Assembly (NCBI RefSeq): GCF_001550065.1
Contig: NZ_LRUB01000033.1
Span: forward strand, 51,719 to 115,718
Direction of reading: 5' to 3'
DNA: 64,000 bases
Source of the DNA: Kordiimonas lipolytica
Lineage (GTDB): Bacteria; Pseudomonadota; Alphaproteobacteria; Sphingomonadales; Kordiimonadaceae
Positions 8,193 through 16,876 of the stretch are shown piece after piece (positions within the stretch are counted from its first letter, which is position 1; the number at the start of each line of letters is the position of its first letter). Made by a program: the position numbers and the translations under genes. The notes beneath the pieces were generated by a model. The model searched no databases. It was not told where the DNA came from and worked only from the letters and a program-made list of their open reading frames with translations.

Positions 8193-10328
8193 TTATGATG
8201 GTCGGCTTGCAAGTAATTTGTGATAGGCCGGGTCTTCACGAAGGGCATTCAGGTATGGCTCGTTCTGGATTTCGCTTAACGGATGGCCAGCGTCCATCGA
8301 CTGTCCCAGAAGTTTGAGGGCCTTGTCCCTTTCGCCTGCCTGTTCCATGACTACAGAAGCCCGGAATAGAACCCACCGATTTTTTGGTGCAAGTTCAAGG
8401 GCTCGCTCCGTCTTTTGTAGCGCTTCCTTAGGTTGCCCGGACTTTGCATAATATAGTCCAGCACGGCTCAGCATTGCTGGGCGGTTTTCATTAGGCTGAA
8501 GTCGCGCCGAAAGGAGTTGAATAGCTCGTCGATAGGCGACTTTTCTGTCCTCTTCTTTTCCCGGCATCATGCTGTAAGCATCGCCGAGATTTGCCCACAT
8601 GATATAGTGGTGGCTGTTGCCTTGTGCATCAATAGCGCGTTCAAATGCATTGGCTGACTGAGCGTATTGACCGAGAGCGAAATAGAAAGAACCAAGGTTG
8701 CCATAAAGCATCGGATCTGGGCGGACTTGCAGGCCCTTTTGTGCTGCCGAAATGGCACCGAAGCTATCTCCTTTGGCGAAAAGCACTGCGCTAAGTGTTC
8801 GGTATGCGAAGACGTTGTCGGGCGCTAACTGAACTCCCATCATTGCGCTTGCATTTGCTTTATCATAGTTGCCTGCCTTGTAGTAGGTATCTGCCAACAG
8901 AATGTGAAACCGCCCAAACTTGGGGTAGTGATTAACTCCATCCAGGAGAACACGGATTGCTTCATCATACCGCCTAGTGTTTTTCAGATGTCTGCCAAAC
9001 CCTTGGAGAGCGAAAAAGTTGGTTGGGTCAAGTGATAAGGCTCTCTGGTATGCTTGATCGGCTTCCAAAGCTTTTCCATCATATTCAAGAGCCCAAGCCA
9101 TGGCAGTGTGGCTGATCGCTAATTGGTCATCTAATGCTAAGGCGAGTTCTGCAGAAGCCTTGCCGTTTCTTAACTTGATTGGGTCGGCTTCAATGCTTGC
9201 ATACTCCAGTAGTAACGCGAGGCTGTAGCCGCCGGTAGCAGCCGCGTTTTCGGGGTCTTCTGCGAGAAGGGTTTGGAAGGTGGCTTGGGCCTTTTCAATT
9301 GCGTCTTTCTGCTCGAAATTCCTCAACCGGTCCATGCCCGCTTCGATGCGGCCGCTGACGGTCAGCGGTTCGTCACCCATGAAGCGCGCGCCATAGAAGC
9401 CCGCGCCCAGCGCGATAACAACCATGGCGGCCGCAGCGATACGTTTGAGCGACACAAGCTTTTTCGCCTTATCCGCCGCTTTCCGGTCCCGCATCGGGGT
9501 GCCGGGGTCGGCGCTGTCGATGGCCTTGAGGACATCCGCGAATGTCTGGGGCCGCGCCGCGCGCTCTTTTGAAAGCATCCGCGCCACCAAATTGGCGCAC
9601 CATGTGGGCACGTCCGGCGTGTGGGCCGAAATCGGCGCGGGGTCTTCGTTAAGAATCAGATGCACGATCTCTGCGTCCGATCCCGCCTTGAAGGCCCGCT
9701 CCCCCGTCAAAACCTCATACAGAAGCGCGCCGAAGGAAAAGATATCAGACACTTCATCGGGCTTTCCGCCTTTCATCACCTCAGGCGCCATATAGGGCAG
9801 CGTACCCAAAATCAGGCTTTGCCCCAATGACCCACGGGTCAGGGTTTCCATATCATTGGCGGTGGGCGCTGTTTTCGCCAGGCCGAAGTCCACCAGCACA
9901 GGAACTTCACCAGACCGCATGATGATATTGCCGGGTTTGATGTCGGCGTGCACGATGCCAAGCGAATGGCTGGCCCTGAGCGCATCGGCCAGTTGCCGCA
10001 CCAGCGCGAGGCGTTCCTCAAAAGGCGGGGTTGCGCGCTTCAGGTAATCCTTCAGCGGTTCGCCGTCCAGATATTCCATCACCATGGCGGTGTGGCCGTC
10101 ATGCTCTGAAATTTCAAAAAGCGTGACGATATTGGGGTGATTGAGCTTCGCCAGCGTCTTGGCTTCAACAAGGCTCGCCTTCGGGTCCGCGCCGTCGGAC
10201 ACCGACTTGTTCAAAAGCTTGATGGCAACGGAACGATCGAGCAGCGTGTCTTCCGCGCGGTAAACGGTGCCGTAAGCACCCTTGCCCACAGTCTCGCCAA
10301 GCGTGTACCTGCCGATCGTCGTACTCAT
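8193..10328 (-). CDS. Membrane Ser/Thr protein kinase with TPR domain
   Basis: A 711-residue Hanks-type kinase. The N-terminal kinase domain (about 7-270) has the glycine loop GKGAYG (15-20), Lys37 in AIKLL, catalytic Asp129 in HADIKPGN (Ala replaces the Arg of HRD, as in non-RD kinases), DFG at 147-149 and the MAPEV segment. One transmembrane helix lies at about 297-314. It is followed by about 390 residues of TPR-like helical repeats, predicted to face the periplasm. The start at 10328 (MSTTIGRY) has GGGGGAA upstream. It is divergent from the FHA/sigma-54 activator, whose phosphopeptide-binding domain makes it a natural partner. The pairing is inference. Confidence 0.88.
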   Translation of the reverse strand: MSTTIGRYTLGETVGKGAYGTVYRAEDTLLDRSVAIKLLNKSVSDGADPKASLVEAKTLAKLNHPNIVTLFEISEHDGHTAMVMEYLDGEPLKDYLKRATPPFEERLALVRQLADALRASHSLGIVHADIKPGNIIMRSGEVPVLVDFGLAKTAPTANDMETLTRGSLGQSLILGTLPYMAPEVMKGGKPDEVSDIFSFGALLYEVLTGERAFKAGSDAEIVHLILNEDPAPISAHTPDVPTWCANLVARMLSKERAARPQTFADVLKAIDSADPGTPMRDRKAADKAKKLVSLKRIAAAAMVVIALGAGFYGARFMGDEPLTVSGRIEAGMDRLRNFEQKDAIEKAQATFQTLLAEDPENAAATGGYSLALLLEYASIEADPIKLRNGKASAELALALDDQLAISHTAMAWALEYDGKALEADQAYQRALSLDPTNFFALQGFGRHLKNTRRYDEAIRVLLDGVNHYPKFGRFHILLADTYYKAGNYDKANASAMMGVQLAPDNVFAYRTLSAVLFAKGDSFGAISAAQKGLQVRPDPMLYGNLGSFYFALGQYAQSANAFERAIDAQGNSHHYIMWANLGDAYSMMPGKEEDRKVAYRRAIQLLSARLQPNENRPAMLSRAGLYYAKSGQPKEALQKTERALELAPKNRWVLFRASVVMEQAGERDKALKLLGQSMDAGHPLSEIQNEPYLNALREDPAYHKLLASRPS

Positions 10329-10526
10329 TCCCGATTTCCCCCGCCCCAAACATCGGCCCGTCACTCAGGCCCAAAACACAAAAGGCTCGCGCACATTTGC
10401 CCTGCCTGCTATATCGCCTTAAGTTGCTATAGAGGCACGCAAAAGTAGACAGTATTGCTTTTACGCGTAGCTTCATGACATTTCAAGGACAGTAGGCGCT
10501 GTCCGGTCTTGTGGGGAGACAGCAGC

Positions 10527-12071
10527 ATGCAGGATGAAACCGGCGATTACGGCCTGATGGACGAAACCGTATCGGTTGATACCGGGCGCGGCATGGGCGC
10601 GGACCGGGAAATCCTGCTGCCCAGCCTTGGCATCATCTGGCATGCAGACGCCTCCCGCATAGGCGCGGTGGCGCCGCTGATGTTCGGCCGGGCCACTGAG
10701 GCCAGCGTGTCCCGGAATGCGCCGATGTTCCGTAAGCGCGGGTCGGCGGAAGAACCGCTGGCAGACCGCCGGATTTCGCGCTCTGAACTCATGATCAAGC
10801 GCACTGGTCCGCGCGAATTTTCCATCACCCCGCCAGACAGCAAGATGAAAGTTCTGGTGAACGGCCAGCCGGTCACCGCGCCGGTCACCGTCAGCCTGGA
10901 TGCGCTGGGGGACGATATCATCATCACGCTTGCGGGCACGGTTGTGCTGTCGCTTTTCCTGAGCCCGGCAGAGACCGCGCCCCAGCCGCCCGAAGGCCGC
11001 CTTCTTGGCATCAGCGGGGCGATGCAGTCTGTCTGGCGGGCGATTGCGCGGGTTGCGCCGACACACCTTCCGGTACTTATCCGGGGCGAAACCGGCACGG
11101 GCAAGGAACTGGTGGCGCAGGCGCTTCATCTGGCGAGCGACCGGGCGTCTGAAAACCTTGTTTCAATCAATATGGCGACGCTGTCGCGCGAGCTTGGCGG
11201 CGCTGACCTTTTCGGGGCGGCCAAAGGCGCGTTTACGGGCGCGGTCAGGGACCGGATCGGATTTTTTGAGACCGCCGACAAAAGCACCATTTTCCTGGAT
11301 GAGATTGGCGATACGCCCGCGGACCTGCAGGCCATGCTGCTCAGGGTTCTGGAAACGGGCGAATTCCGCCGCGTGGGAGAAACCCGGCTGCGTTTCTCTG
11401 GCGCGCGGGTGCTGGCGGCGACAGACCGGGCCTTGGGCGCGGATGATTTCTCTCAGCCGCTTCTTCGGCGGCTTGAGAGCATGGTGATCGAGATTCCGCC
11501 GCTCAGGCGTCGGCGCGTGGATATCGGCCTTCTGATCAAGCATTTTCTGGATACGGGTGCTGTGGACACGCGGCCAGTCGATTTTGCAGACCATATCACC
11601 GCCATGGTGCTGCATGACTGGCCGGGCAATGTGCGCGAACTGAGGAACGCGGTGCAGCAAATCTCCGTTGGGCATGTGCCGCAGTTCGGTGCGCCAATGG
11701 ATGGGGGCGAAATGGGCCCTACCGGTGTGCCCGAAATGGGAACAAAAACCCCAGATGTGCCCTCTGGTAAGCCTGCATCGAAGCCCACCTACCGCGCGCC
11801 CGCAAGTGTGACGGAAGCCGAAATGCTGGAAGCCCTGGATGCCGCCGATTGGCGGATCAAGGAAGCGGCGGAGCATCTGAATGTCTCGCGCACCGCACTT
11901 TATGGGTTGATGGAAAAATCCAGCAGCGTCAGGACGTTAGAGGATGTGCCGGACGCGGAAATCCGTGCTGCGATGGACGCTCACCCTGGCGATATCGGCG
12001 CCTGGGCGCGGGCGCTGAAGCTGCCGCAAGGGGTGCTGGAGCGCCATACCAAAAAGATGATGTTCGACTAA
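10527..12071 (+). CDS. Sigma-54 activator with N-terminal FHA-like domain
   Basis: A 514-residue enhancer-binding protein. Residues about 50-145 look like an FHA phosphothreonine-binding domain (FGRA, ISRSEL, VNGQP). The AAA+ domain has Walker A GETGTGKE (187-194), the sigma-54 contact loop GAFTGA (234-239) and Walker B FLDEIGD. A Fis-type helix-turn-helix (about 435-470, AAEHLNVSRTALYGLM) is followed by a further ~45 residues. The ATG at 10527 is favoured over an upstream TTG because GGGGAGA precedes it. Its likely targets are the promoters at 5898-5915 and 6074-6090. It overlaps the convergent TonB receptor gene by 4 bp. Confidence 0.9.
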   Translation: MQDETGDYGLMDETVSVDTGRGMGADREILLPSLGIIWHADASRIGAVAPLMFGRATEASVSRNAPMFRKRGSAEEPLADRRISRSELMIKRTGPREFSITPPDSKMKVLVNGQPVTAPVTVSLDALGDDIIITLAGTVVLSLFLSPAETAPQPPEGRLLGISGAMQSVWRAIARVAPTHLPVLIRGETGTGKELVAQALHLASDRASENLVSINMATLSRELGGADLFGAAKGAFTGAVRDRIGFFETADKSTIFLDEIGDTPADLQAMLLRVLETGEFRRVGETRLRFSGARVLAATDRALGADDFSQPLLRRLESMVIEIPPLRRRRVDIGLLIKHFLDTGAVDTRPVDFADHITAMVLHDWPGNVRELRNAVQQISVGHVPQFGAPMDGGEMGPTGVPEMGTKTPDVPSGKPASKPTYRAPASVTEAEMLEALDAADWRIKEAAEHLNVSRTALYGLMEKSSSVRTLEDVPDAEIRAAMDAHPGDIGAWARALKLPQGVLERHTKKMMFD

Positions 12072-14554
12072 AAGCGCCAGCCCAGTTCCACGCCGAACGT
12101 GCGCGGGCGAAGCGGGGTTGCATGTAAACCTGTGGAAACAATGATGAAATTCGGATTGTCCGGGTCCTCGCCCTGGATCACCTCAAGGCTCAGCGGGTTG
12201 CCAAATGCGAAAACATTGGATTTGTCAGCCAGCAGATTGGTGCCGTAGATGGTCAGCGACCAGTTATCTTTCTGCAGCCCGAGCCGCGCATTGACCAGAT
12301 GATAGCTGTCCATCTCTGGTGAAAAATCGCTTTCAAACAGAAGGTTAGCGCCGCCCTCAAAGCTATAGTCCGCGCTTGCGCTCATGCGCAGGTCGTCGCG
12401 GATTTCGAATTCCTTGTAAACCGATGCACCCGCTGAAAACTTCGGTGTGGCGGGCAGGGGGGTGCCCACTTCCGCGCCGAAGCGGGCTGTTGTGTCTGTC
12501 AGCTCGCCGTCGCTCGCCGACAAGTGCGCGCGGACTTCGAAATCATAGGCTGGGCGGTAAGTCAGCTCGAACTCAGCACCCACTACGCGGGCGTTGCCGA
12601 CATTGTCGATATCCGGCAACCCTTCGAAGCTGAACTGCTGGCTCTGGATGCGGCGCCACAGCGCTACATAGGCCGCACCCGTGGTGGTTAAAGCCTTGTT
12701 CGGGCTTTGGTATTTGAAGCCGACTTCATAATTGGTCAGCGAGTCCGACTGGAAGTTCGAAAGCTCATCCGCGAGCTGGCTCTCGCCGCCGATGGGGGTC
12801 GGACCGGTCAGGTTGATGCCGCCCAGCCGGTAGCCTTCGGCCACCTGGGCATAGATCATCAGGTCCTTGCTGTGGTGATACGCCAGCACCGCCTTCGGGG
12901 TGACGCCGGATTTCTTTTGCTCGCCGTCCGTCTGGGCAAACAGGAACAGGCCAAGGTCCACAAGGTCGGAGGACGCGCGCTCGCGGTAGTCGAACCAGCG
13001 AAGCCCGCCGGTCAGTGCCAGTTTTTCCGTGAGGAAGTAGGTCACTTCGCCAAAGAGCGCGGTTTCCTTCAGGCTGCCGGTGAGCAGTTCGGTGTAGATG
13101 TTCAGGTCGCCTTCTTCGGACGGCCAGATGGCGGAGGCAGGTACAGCGAGGTTCGAATGGGTGCGCTCGCCTCTCTTCGACCAGAAGGTCCCGACAGTCC
13201 ATTCAAGTCGCCCCCCGGTCCTGGATGACAGGTGCGTCTCATTTGACGTGGTGGCGATGTCGCGGTCCAGGCTGAAGGGGCTGGGGGCCACGTCTATCAG
13301 GATCAGTTTCGGGACCGCGAGTGAGCCGTCATAGGTGGCGGTAATGTTGCGGTCGGTCCAGCTGAAGGTGCTCTCAAGCGTGCCCCAGTCATAGTCCGCG
13401 CCCAGCGTGGCATAGACCTGGCTGAAGCTGTCTGTCCTGGGTTCCTGGATGTAATTGCCGCGCTTGGTGAAGGTGCGCCCGACATCATAATAATTGCTGT
13501 CGTCCCGTTCGTTTTCCTGCAGGGTTATGCCTGCGAGCAGCGACCAGTTGTCCCCAAGCTTCAACTGGGCCGACAGGCGCCCGCCATAGGTATCTGACTG
13601 GTTGACATTATCCAGCCCCAGCCGCAGGTCGTCGATATAGCCGCCTTCATGCTCGAAGTAACCCGCTGCGCGGATGGCCAGCTGGTTCTCGACAAGTGGG
13701 ATATTCACAATGCCGCTGACATCCTGGGACGGGGTGCCGCCCTTGGTCCAGGCAAGGCCTGCAGTGGCGCTCAGTTCCACTTCCGCGAGGTTCGGTTTTT
13801 TGGTGATCACCCGGTAAAGCCCGGTAAGAGCACCGGAGCCATATAGCGTGCCCTGTGGGCCGCGCAGCACCTCGATGCGTTCGATATCAATAAGCCTCAG
13901 CGATGGGTCGGGCGCATTATAGGTCAGGCGCGTATTGTCGAAATAGGTGCTGACAAGCGATTGCGCGCGCCCGGAAAAAGCCCCGTCCGAGAGCCCGCGC
14001 ACGATGACCTTGTTCTGGCCGTCGCCCTGGTTTGTGGCATGCATGCCAACAATTCGCCGGGCCGCCTGGTTGGTGGTGCCGATGCCAAGCTGCTCTTTGG
14101 TGGCGGCGCTGATGGCGCTGATGCCGTATGGCAGCTTCTGCAGATTGTCGGCGCGCCTGAGCGAGGAAACCATGATTTCCTGGACGAAGGGTTCACTGTG
14201 GGACGAGGCTTCAGTTTTCGGGGCGGGCTTTCCCTCGGGCGGCTTGCGGAAAACCCGCACCACGCCGGGGCTGACGATCTCGAAGGTGAAACCGGTGCCA
14301 TCCAGCAGATGCTCCAGGCCTTCACTGGTGCTCATGTCGCCGCTGACTGCCTTCGCCTTGCCGTCCCTGAAGGACAGTGGCGGACGGCCAATGGAAATGC
14401 CGGCCTGACGCGCGAAAGAGGCTAGCGCCTTGGCAAGCGGCATGGCCTCTATGTCAAAAGTCTTGGATTCTGCAGACGCCGAAGTTTCCGTCGGGGCGGC
14501 AAAGCAGCAGGTCAGCAGCGCCAGGGCGGAAGCCTTCTTCCCAACTATGCGCAC
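12068..14554 (-). CDS. FecA-type TonB-dependent receptor with STN signalling domain
   Basis: An 828-residue outer-membrane receptor. It has a signal peptide (about 1-28), an N-terminal secretin/TonB short (STN) domain (FDIEAMPLAKALASFARQAG), a plug with the IERIEVLRGPQGTLYG motif, and a long beta-barrel ending in the C-terminal signature GVELGWRF. The STN domain marks it as a transducer that signals inward to the FecR protein encoded 4 bp upstream. The start is GTG. The substrate is not evident: iron complexes are common for this architecture, but Caulobacter-type relatives take other ligands. It is the last gene of the sigma-fecR-receptor unit. Confidence 0.9.
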   Translation of the reverse strand: MRIVGKKASALALLTCCFAAPTETSASAESKTFDIEAMPLAKALASFARQAGISIGRPPLSFRDGKAKAVSGDMSTSEGLEHLLDGTGFTFEIVSPGVVRVFRKPPEGKPAPKTEASSHSEPFVQEIMVSSLRRADNLQKLPYGISAISAATKEQLGIGTTNQAARRIVGMHATNQGDGQNKVIVRGLSDGAFSGRAQSLVSTYFDNTRLTYNAPDPSLRLIDIERIEVLRGPQGTLYGSGALTGLYRVITKKPNLAEVELSATAGLAWTKGGTPSQDVSGIVNIPLVENQLAIRAAGYFEHEGGYIDDLRLGLDNVNQSDTYGGRLSAQLKLGDNWSLLAGITLQENERDDSNYYDVGRTFTKRGNYIQEPRTDSFSQVYATLGADYDWGTLESTFSWTDRNITATYDGSLAVPKLILIDVAPSPFSLDRDIATTSNETHLSSRTGGRLEWTVGTFWSKRGERTHSNLAVPASAIWPSEEGDLNIYTELLTGSLKETALFGEVTYFLTEKLALTGGLRWFDYRERASSDLVDLGLFLFAQTDGEQKKSGVTPKAVLAYHHSKDLMIYAQVAEGYRLGGINLTGPTPIGGESQLADELSNFQSDSLTNYEVGFKYQSPNKALTTTGAAYVALWRRIQSQQFSFEGLPDIDNVGNARVVGAEFELTYRPAYDFEVRAHLSASDGELTDTTARFGAEVGTPLPATPKFSAGASVYKEFEIRDDLRMSASADYSFEGGANLLFESDFSPEMDSYHLVNARLGLQKDNWSLTIYGTNLLADKSNVFAFGNPLSLEVIQGEDPDNPNFIIVSTGLHATPLRPRTFGVELGWRF

Positions 14555-14558
14555 ATGT

Positions 14559-15581
14559 CTACTCCCTGCGACCGATCAGAATTGCTCCATCCGTCTGTTT
14601 TATGGTCACAGGCAGTAGTTTTTCAAGTGTCGTCAGTACTGTTTCCCGGTCACCCATATTGAGAATGCCGGAAAAGCTGATGTCCCGCGCGCCTGAGGTT
14701 ACGGCGATAGGCTCGCCCAGATACCGGCTGAGGTCACGAGCGACCAGATAAAGCGCAGCGTCTTCATATTCCAGATATCCGTGCAGCCATGCGGTTACCT
14801 GCTGGGCATCCACTTTTTGAACGTGGGTCTCTGATGATTTCTCAAAAGCGGTCAATTGGTCGCCAACACCCAGGCGCTCCCGCTCGGCCGACTGGGCTTC
14901 CTCTTCGATCACGTGTGTCGGCGCCACATCCACAAGCCCTTCCGCCACAGTGACAACAAGCTGGTTGTTGTGACGCAGGATATTGAACTGGGTGCCCACA
15001 ACCTGAACCGACCTGCCGCCCAGGTCCACCCGGAACGGACGGTCCGGGTTCTTGGCTACGGAAAAGAGCGCCTCGCCATAGGCAAGTGCGGTTTGCCGAA
15101 CGTCGCCCGTGAAGGCAACGCTGATTTTTGTGTTGGTGTTCAGTTGAACGGTTGAGCCGTCCTTAAGCGTGACAAGGCGGGTTTCGCCAAGCCCCGTCTG
15201 GTAATATTGGGTGTCGGGGCCAAAGAAGGGGCCAGTGAAGCTTGTGCCGATGATCAGCAGCATCGCAGCCAGGGCAGCCGCCGCCCCGATCCATGCTTTC
15301 GGTTTGCTCCAGCGCCAGCCGGCATTGATAACGGTGCCCATATCCGCATCGTCATCCGTATCGGTCACGCTGGCGGCCACCGTGTCTGCGCCGCTTTCAA
15401 CCATCAGCGCCAGGTGTTCGACATGCTCGTAGGCCAGGCTGTTGGCTTCATCGGCTTCGAGCCAGTCGGTGAAGGCATGCCAGTCGGCCTCGGTCACGCT
15501 GTCGCCGCTGAGGCGCGCGTGCCAGCCGGCGGCGGCTTCAAGCCGCTCATCCGTCAGGAAACTGGTATCGGTTTTGGTCAT
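14559..15581 (-). CDS. FecR-family anti-sigma factor
   Basis: A 340-residue inner-membrane signal transducer. A cytoplasmic N-terminus (about 1-95) has the FecR N-terminal helical motif (AAAGWHARLSGDSVTEADW...). A transmembrane helix lies at about 98-122. The periplasmic FecR domain (LVTLKDGSTVQLNTNTKI, GEALFSVA, TQFNIL) is followed by a C-terminal STN-like domain that contacts the receptor. It should hold the ECF sigma factor (15674-16294) inactive until the receptor is loaded. Confidence 0.9.
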   Translation of the reverse strand: MTKTDTSFLTDERLEAAAGWHARLSGDSVTEADWHAFTDWLEADEANSLAYEHVEHLALMVESGADTVAASVTDTDDDADMGTVINAGWRWSKPKAWIGAAAALAAMLLIIGTSFTGPFFGPDTQYYQTGLGETRLVTLKDGSTVQLNTNTKISVAFTGDVRQTALAYGEALFSVAKNPDRPFRVDLGGRSVQVVGTQFNILRHNNQLVVTVAEGLVDVAPTHVIEEEAQSAERERLGVGDQLTAFEKSSETHVQKVDAQQVTAWLHGYLEYEDAALYLVARDLSRYLGEPIAVTSGARDISFSGILNMGDRETVLTTLEKLLPVTIKQTDGAILIGRRE

Positions 15582-15673
15582 CTGTTTTTACTGCCTTCAT
15601 GAGCCCGCAGGCCCTAATTACTCTCGTTCAGTCTAATGACGCCGCGATAGGCGCATACCCGCCAGTTTGCTGG

Positions 15674-16294
15674 CTAGTCTTTATCTTTCAAATGCAGAAC
15701 CAGGAATTTCATGGCCTTGGCCATATGCTTTTCCACGGTACTTATGGCGATGCCCAGGCTTTCGCTGACTTCCCTGTGGCTATGCCCCTTCAGCTTATGC
15801 AGCACAAATACCTTGCGGCATTGTGGCGGCAGCTGGTTGAGCGCTTCAGACACTTGCGCCAGCTTCTGCCTGGCTTCGATCGTGCGATCAGCCGCCGGGC
15901 CTTCATCGACGCTTTCGCTGCCGTACTCTGACCGGCTGATATCCACCCAGCTTCTGTCGCGCGCCATCTGACGCATCTTCTGCCGGTTGTGGTCCAGGGC
16001 AATGTTGTTGGCCATGCGAAACAGGTAGGCGCCGACATTGCTGATCGTTGAGGCGTCATCAACGCGTTCCAGCTTCAGGTACAGGTCCTGCAGCAGGTCT
16101 TCTGCCAGCGTCTCGTCCCGAAACCGCACCACCAGGAACCGCTTCAGCGCCGGGCGTTTCTCCAGGTAGGCTTTCAGCAAGATTGATTTTTTACCAGTAT
16201 CCAAAAGGTTAGCCCTGAACAATGCGGCTGCGTCCGCGCCTTCATACAGGTGCCAACCATTCCAGATGTGGGAAGATTTCGCAATATCACTCAT
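15674..16294 (-). CDS. ECF RNA polymerase sigma factor, FecI-like
   Basis: About 206 residues with sigma region 2 (LAEDLLQDLYLKLERV, AYLFRMANNIALDHNR) and region 4 (LPPQCRKVFVLHKLKGHSHR...SLGIAISTVEKHMAKA). The ATG at 16294 (MSDIAKS) fits the usual family N-terminus. An in-frame GTG at 16399 would add 35 residues and cannot be excluded, since neither start has a strong ribosome site. It should drive its own fecR and receptor genes. Its upstream region is the structured element at 16426-16668. Confidence 0.88.
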   Translation of the reverse strand: MSDIAKSSHIWNGWHLYEGADAAALFRANLLDTGKKSILLKAYLEKRPALKRFLVVRFRDETLAEDLLQDLYLKLERVDDASTISNVGAYLFRMANNIALDHNRQKMRQMARDRSWVDISRSEYGSESVDEGPAADRTIEARQKLAQVSEALNQLPPQCRKVFVLHKLKGHSHREVSESLGIAISTVEKHMAKAMKFLVLHLKDKD

Positions 16295-16425
16295 ATGCAA
16301 AATGGGCGGGTCGATACAAAACGGTCCCCCGCCAAAGAGGGAAGCGGGGGACCAGTTAACGGGCAGAGGTTTGATCGCAGTGCTGGACAAATTATCCACA
16401 CTCAGCCCGATGAGGAACGGGTCTA

Positions 16426-16668
16426 AAGCAGCGGACGCGCCGGGGAAATCCCCGGCGCCGCCCCACAGGCGTCATCATCATGACCCCCATCGATGATGAT
16501 GCTGTCCGCGCTTCCAGATAGTCTTGTGGCGCCAGCCTCGCCGACTATCTGGCCATAGTGGGCGTATCAATTCCCCCGTCCAGGGCAGCTCCTCCTGAAA
16601 CCTGATGATTGTCGCTGCGCCATGGACGGGGTGCTACGCCCGCAAATCTTCTTGCCACCACTGGTGGC
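16426..16668. ncRNA. Candidate structured RNA, class unknown
   Basis: A chain of inverted repeats in the sequence between the sigma-factor gene and lacI. P1 pairs 16426-16436 with 16504-16513 (AAGC, a bulged A, then GCGGAC; with GTCCGCGCTT). P1 encloses two hairpins: 16437-16458 (GCGCCGGGG, 4-nt loop, CCCCGGCGC) and 16473-16501 (CATCATCAT with ATGATGATG). The next stem follows immediately: CCAGATAGTC (16514-16523) with GACTATCTGG (16543-16552). A nested stem spans 16560-16641 (GGGCGTA/TACGCCC outside, CCCCGTCCA/TGGACGGGG inside, GCAGC/GCTGC at the tip). Last is GCCACCA/TGGTGGC at 16654-16668. The strand is undecided. It does not match SRP, tmRNA or TPP-riboswitch signatures. Confidence 0.5.
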
Positions 16669-16846
16669 TCTCAGATGTTTGACGCCGCCCAGGCGAGCGA
16701 CCCGCTATATAATTTTGATTTTTTTTGCGACCTACGTTTTTGGTAAATTCGGGCTAGTTGCAGCGCCAATTTGCAAAAATAAAAGTCTTCCAAAATGATG
16801 GATTTTCTTGCTAAAACGGAAGCAGGAAAGAAAACGACAGCAAAAT

Positions 16847-16862
16847 TTGCAAAAATATGCAA
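16847..16862. promoter_or_regulatory. LacI-type operator before the lacI-family gene
   Basis: TTGCA-AAAATA-TGCAA, a perfect inverted repeat 14 bp before the ATG at 16877. The same motif recurs at the other promoters of the alpha-glucan genes, which suggests autoregulation. Confidence 0.65.
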
Positions 16863-16876
16863 CTCGGGATGGCAGT

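Noticed and set aside
16590..16640. ACCTGAT motif suggesting a TPP riboswitch
   Set aside because: The CTGAGA partner and the conserved TPP helices are not in the right places; the motif lies in a loop of a different nested stem.
16560..16641. Possible small SRP RNA on the minus strand (CAGG...AGGAGG)
   Set aside because: The GGAA-type tetraloop and the conserved AAGCAGC side of domain IV are missing, so it stays an unclassified structure.
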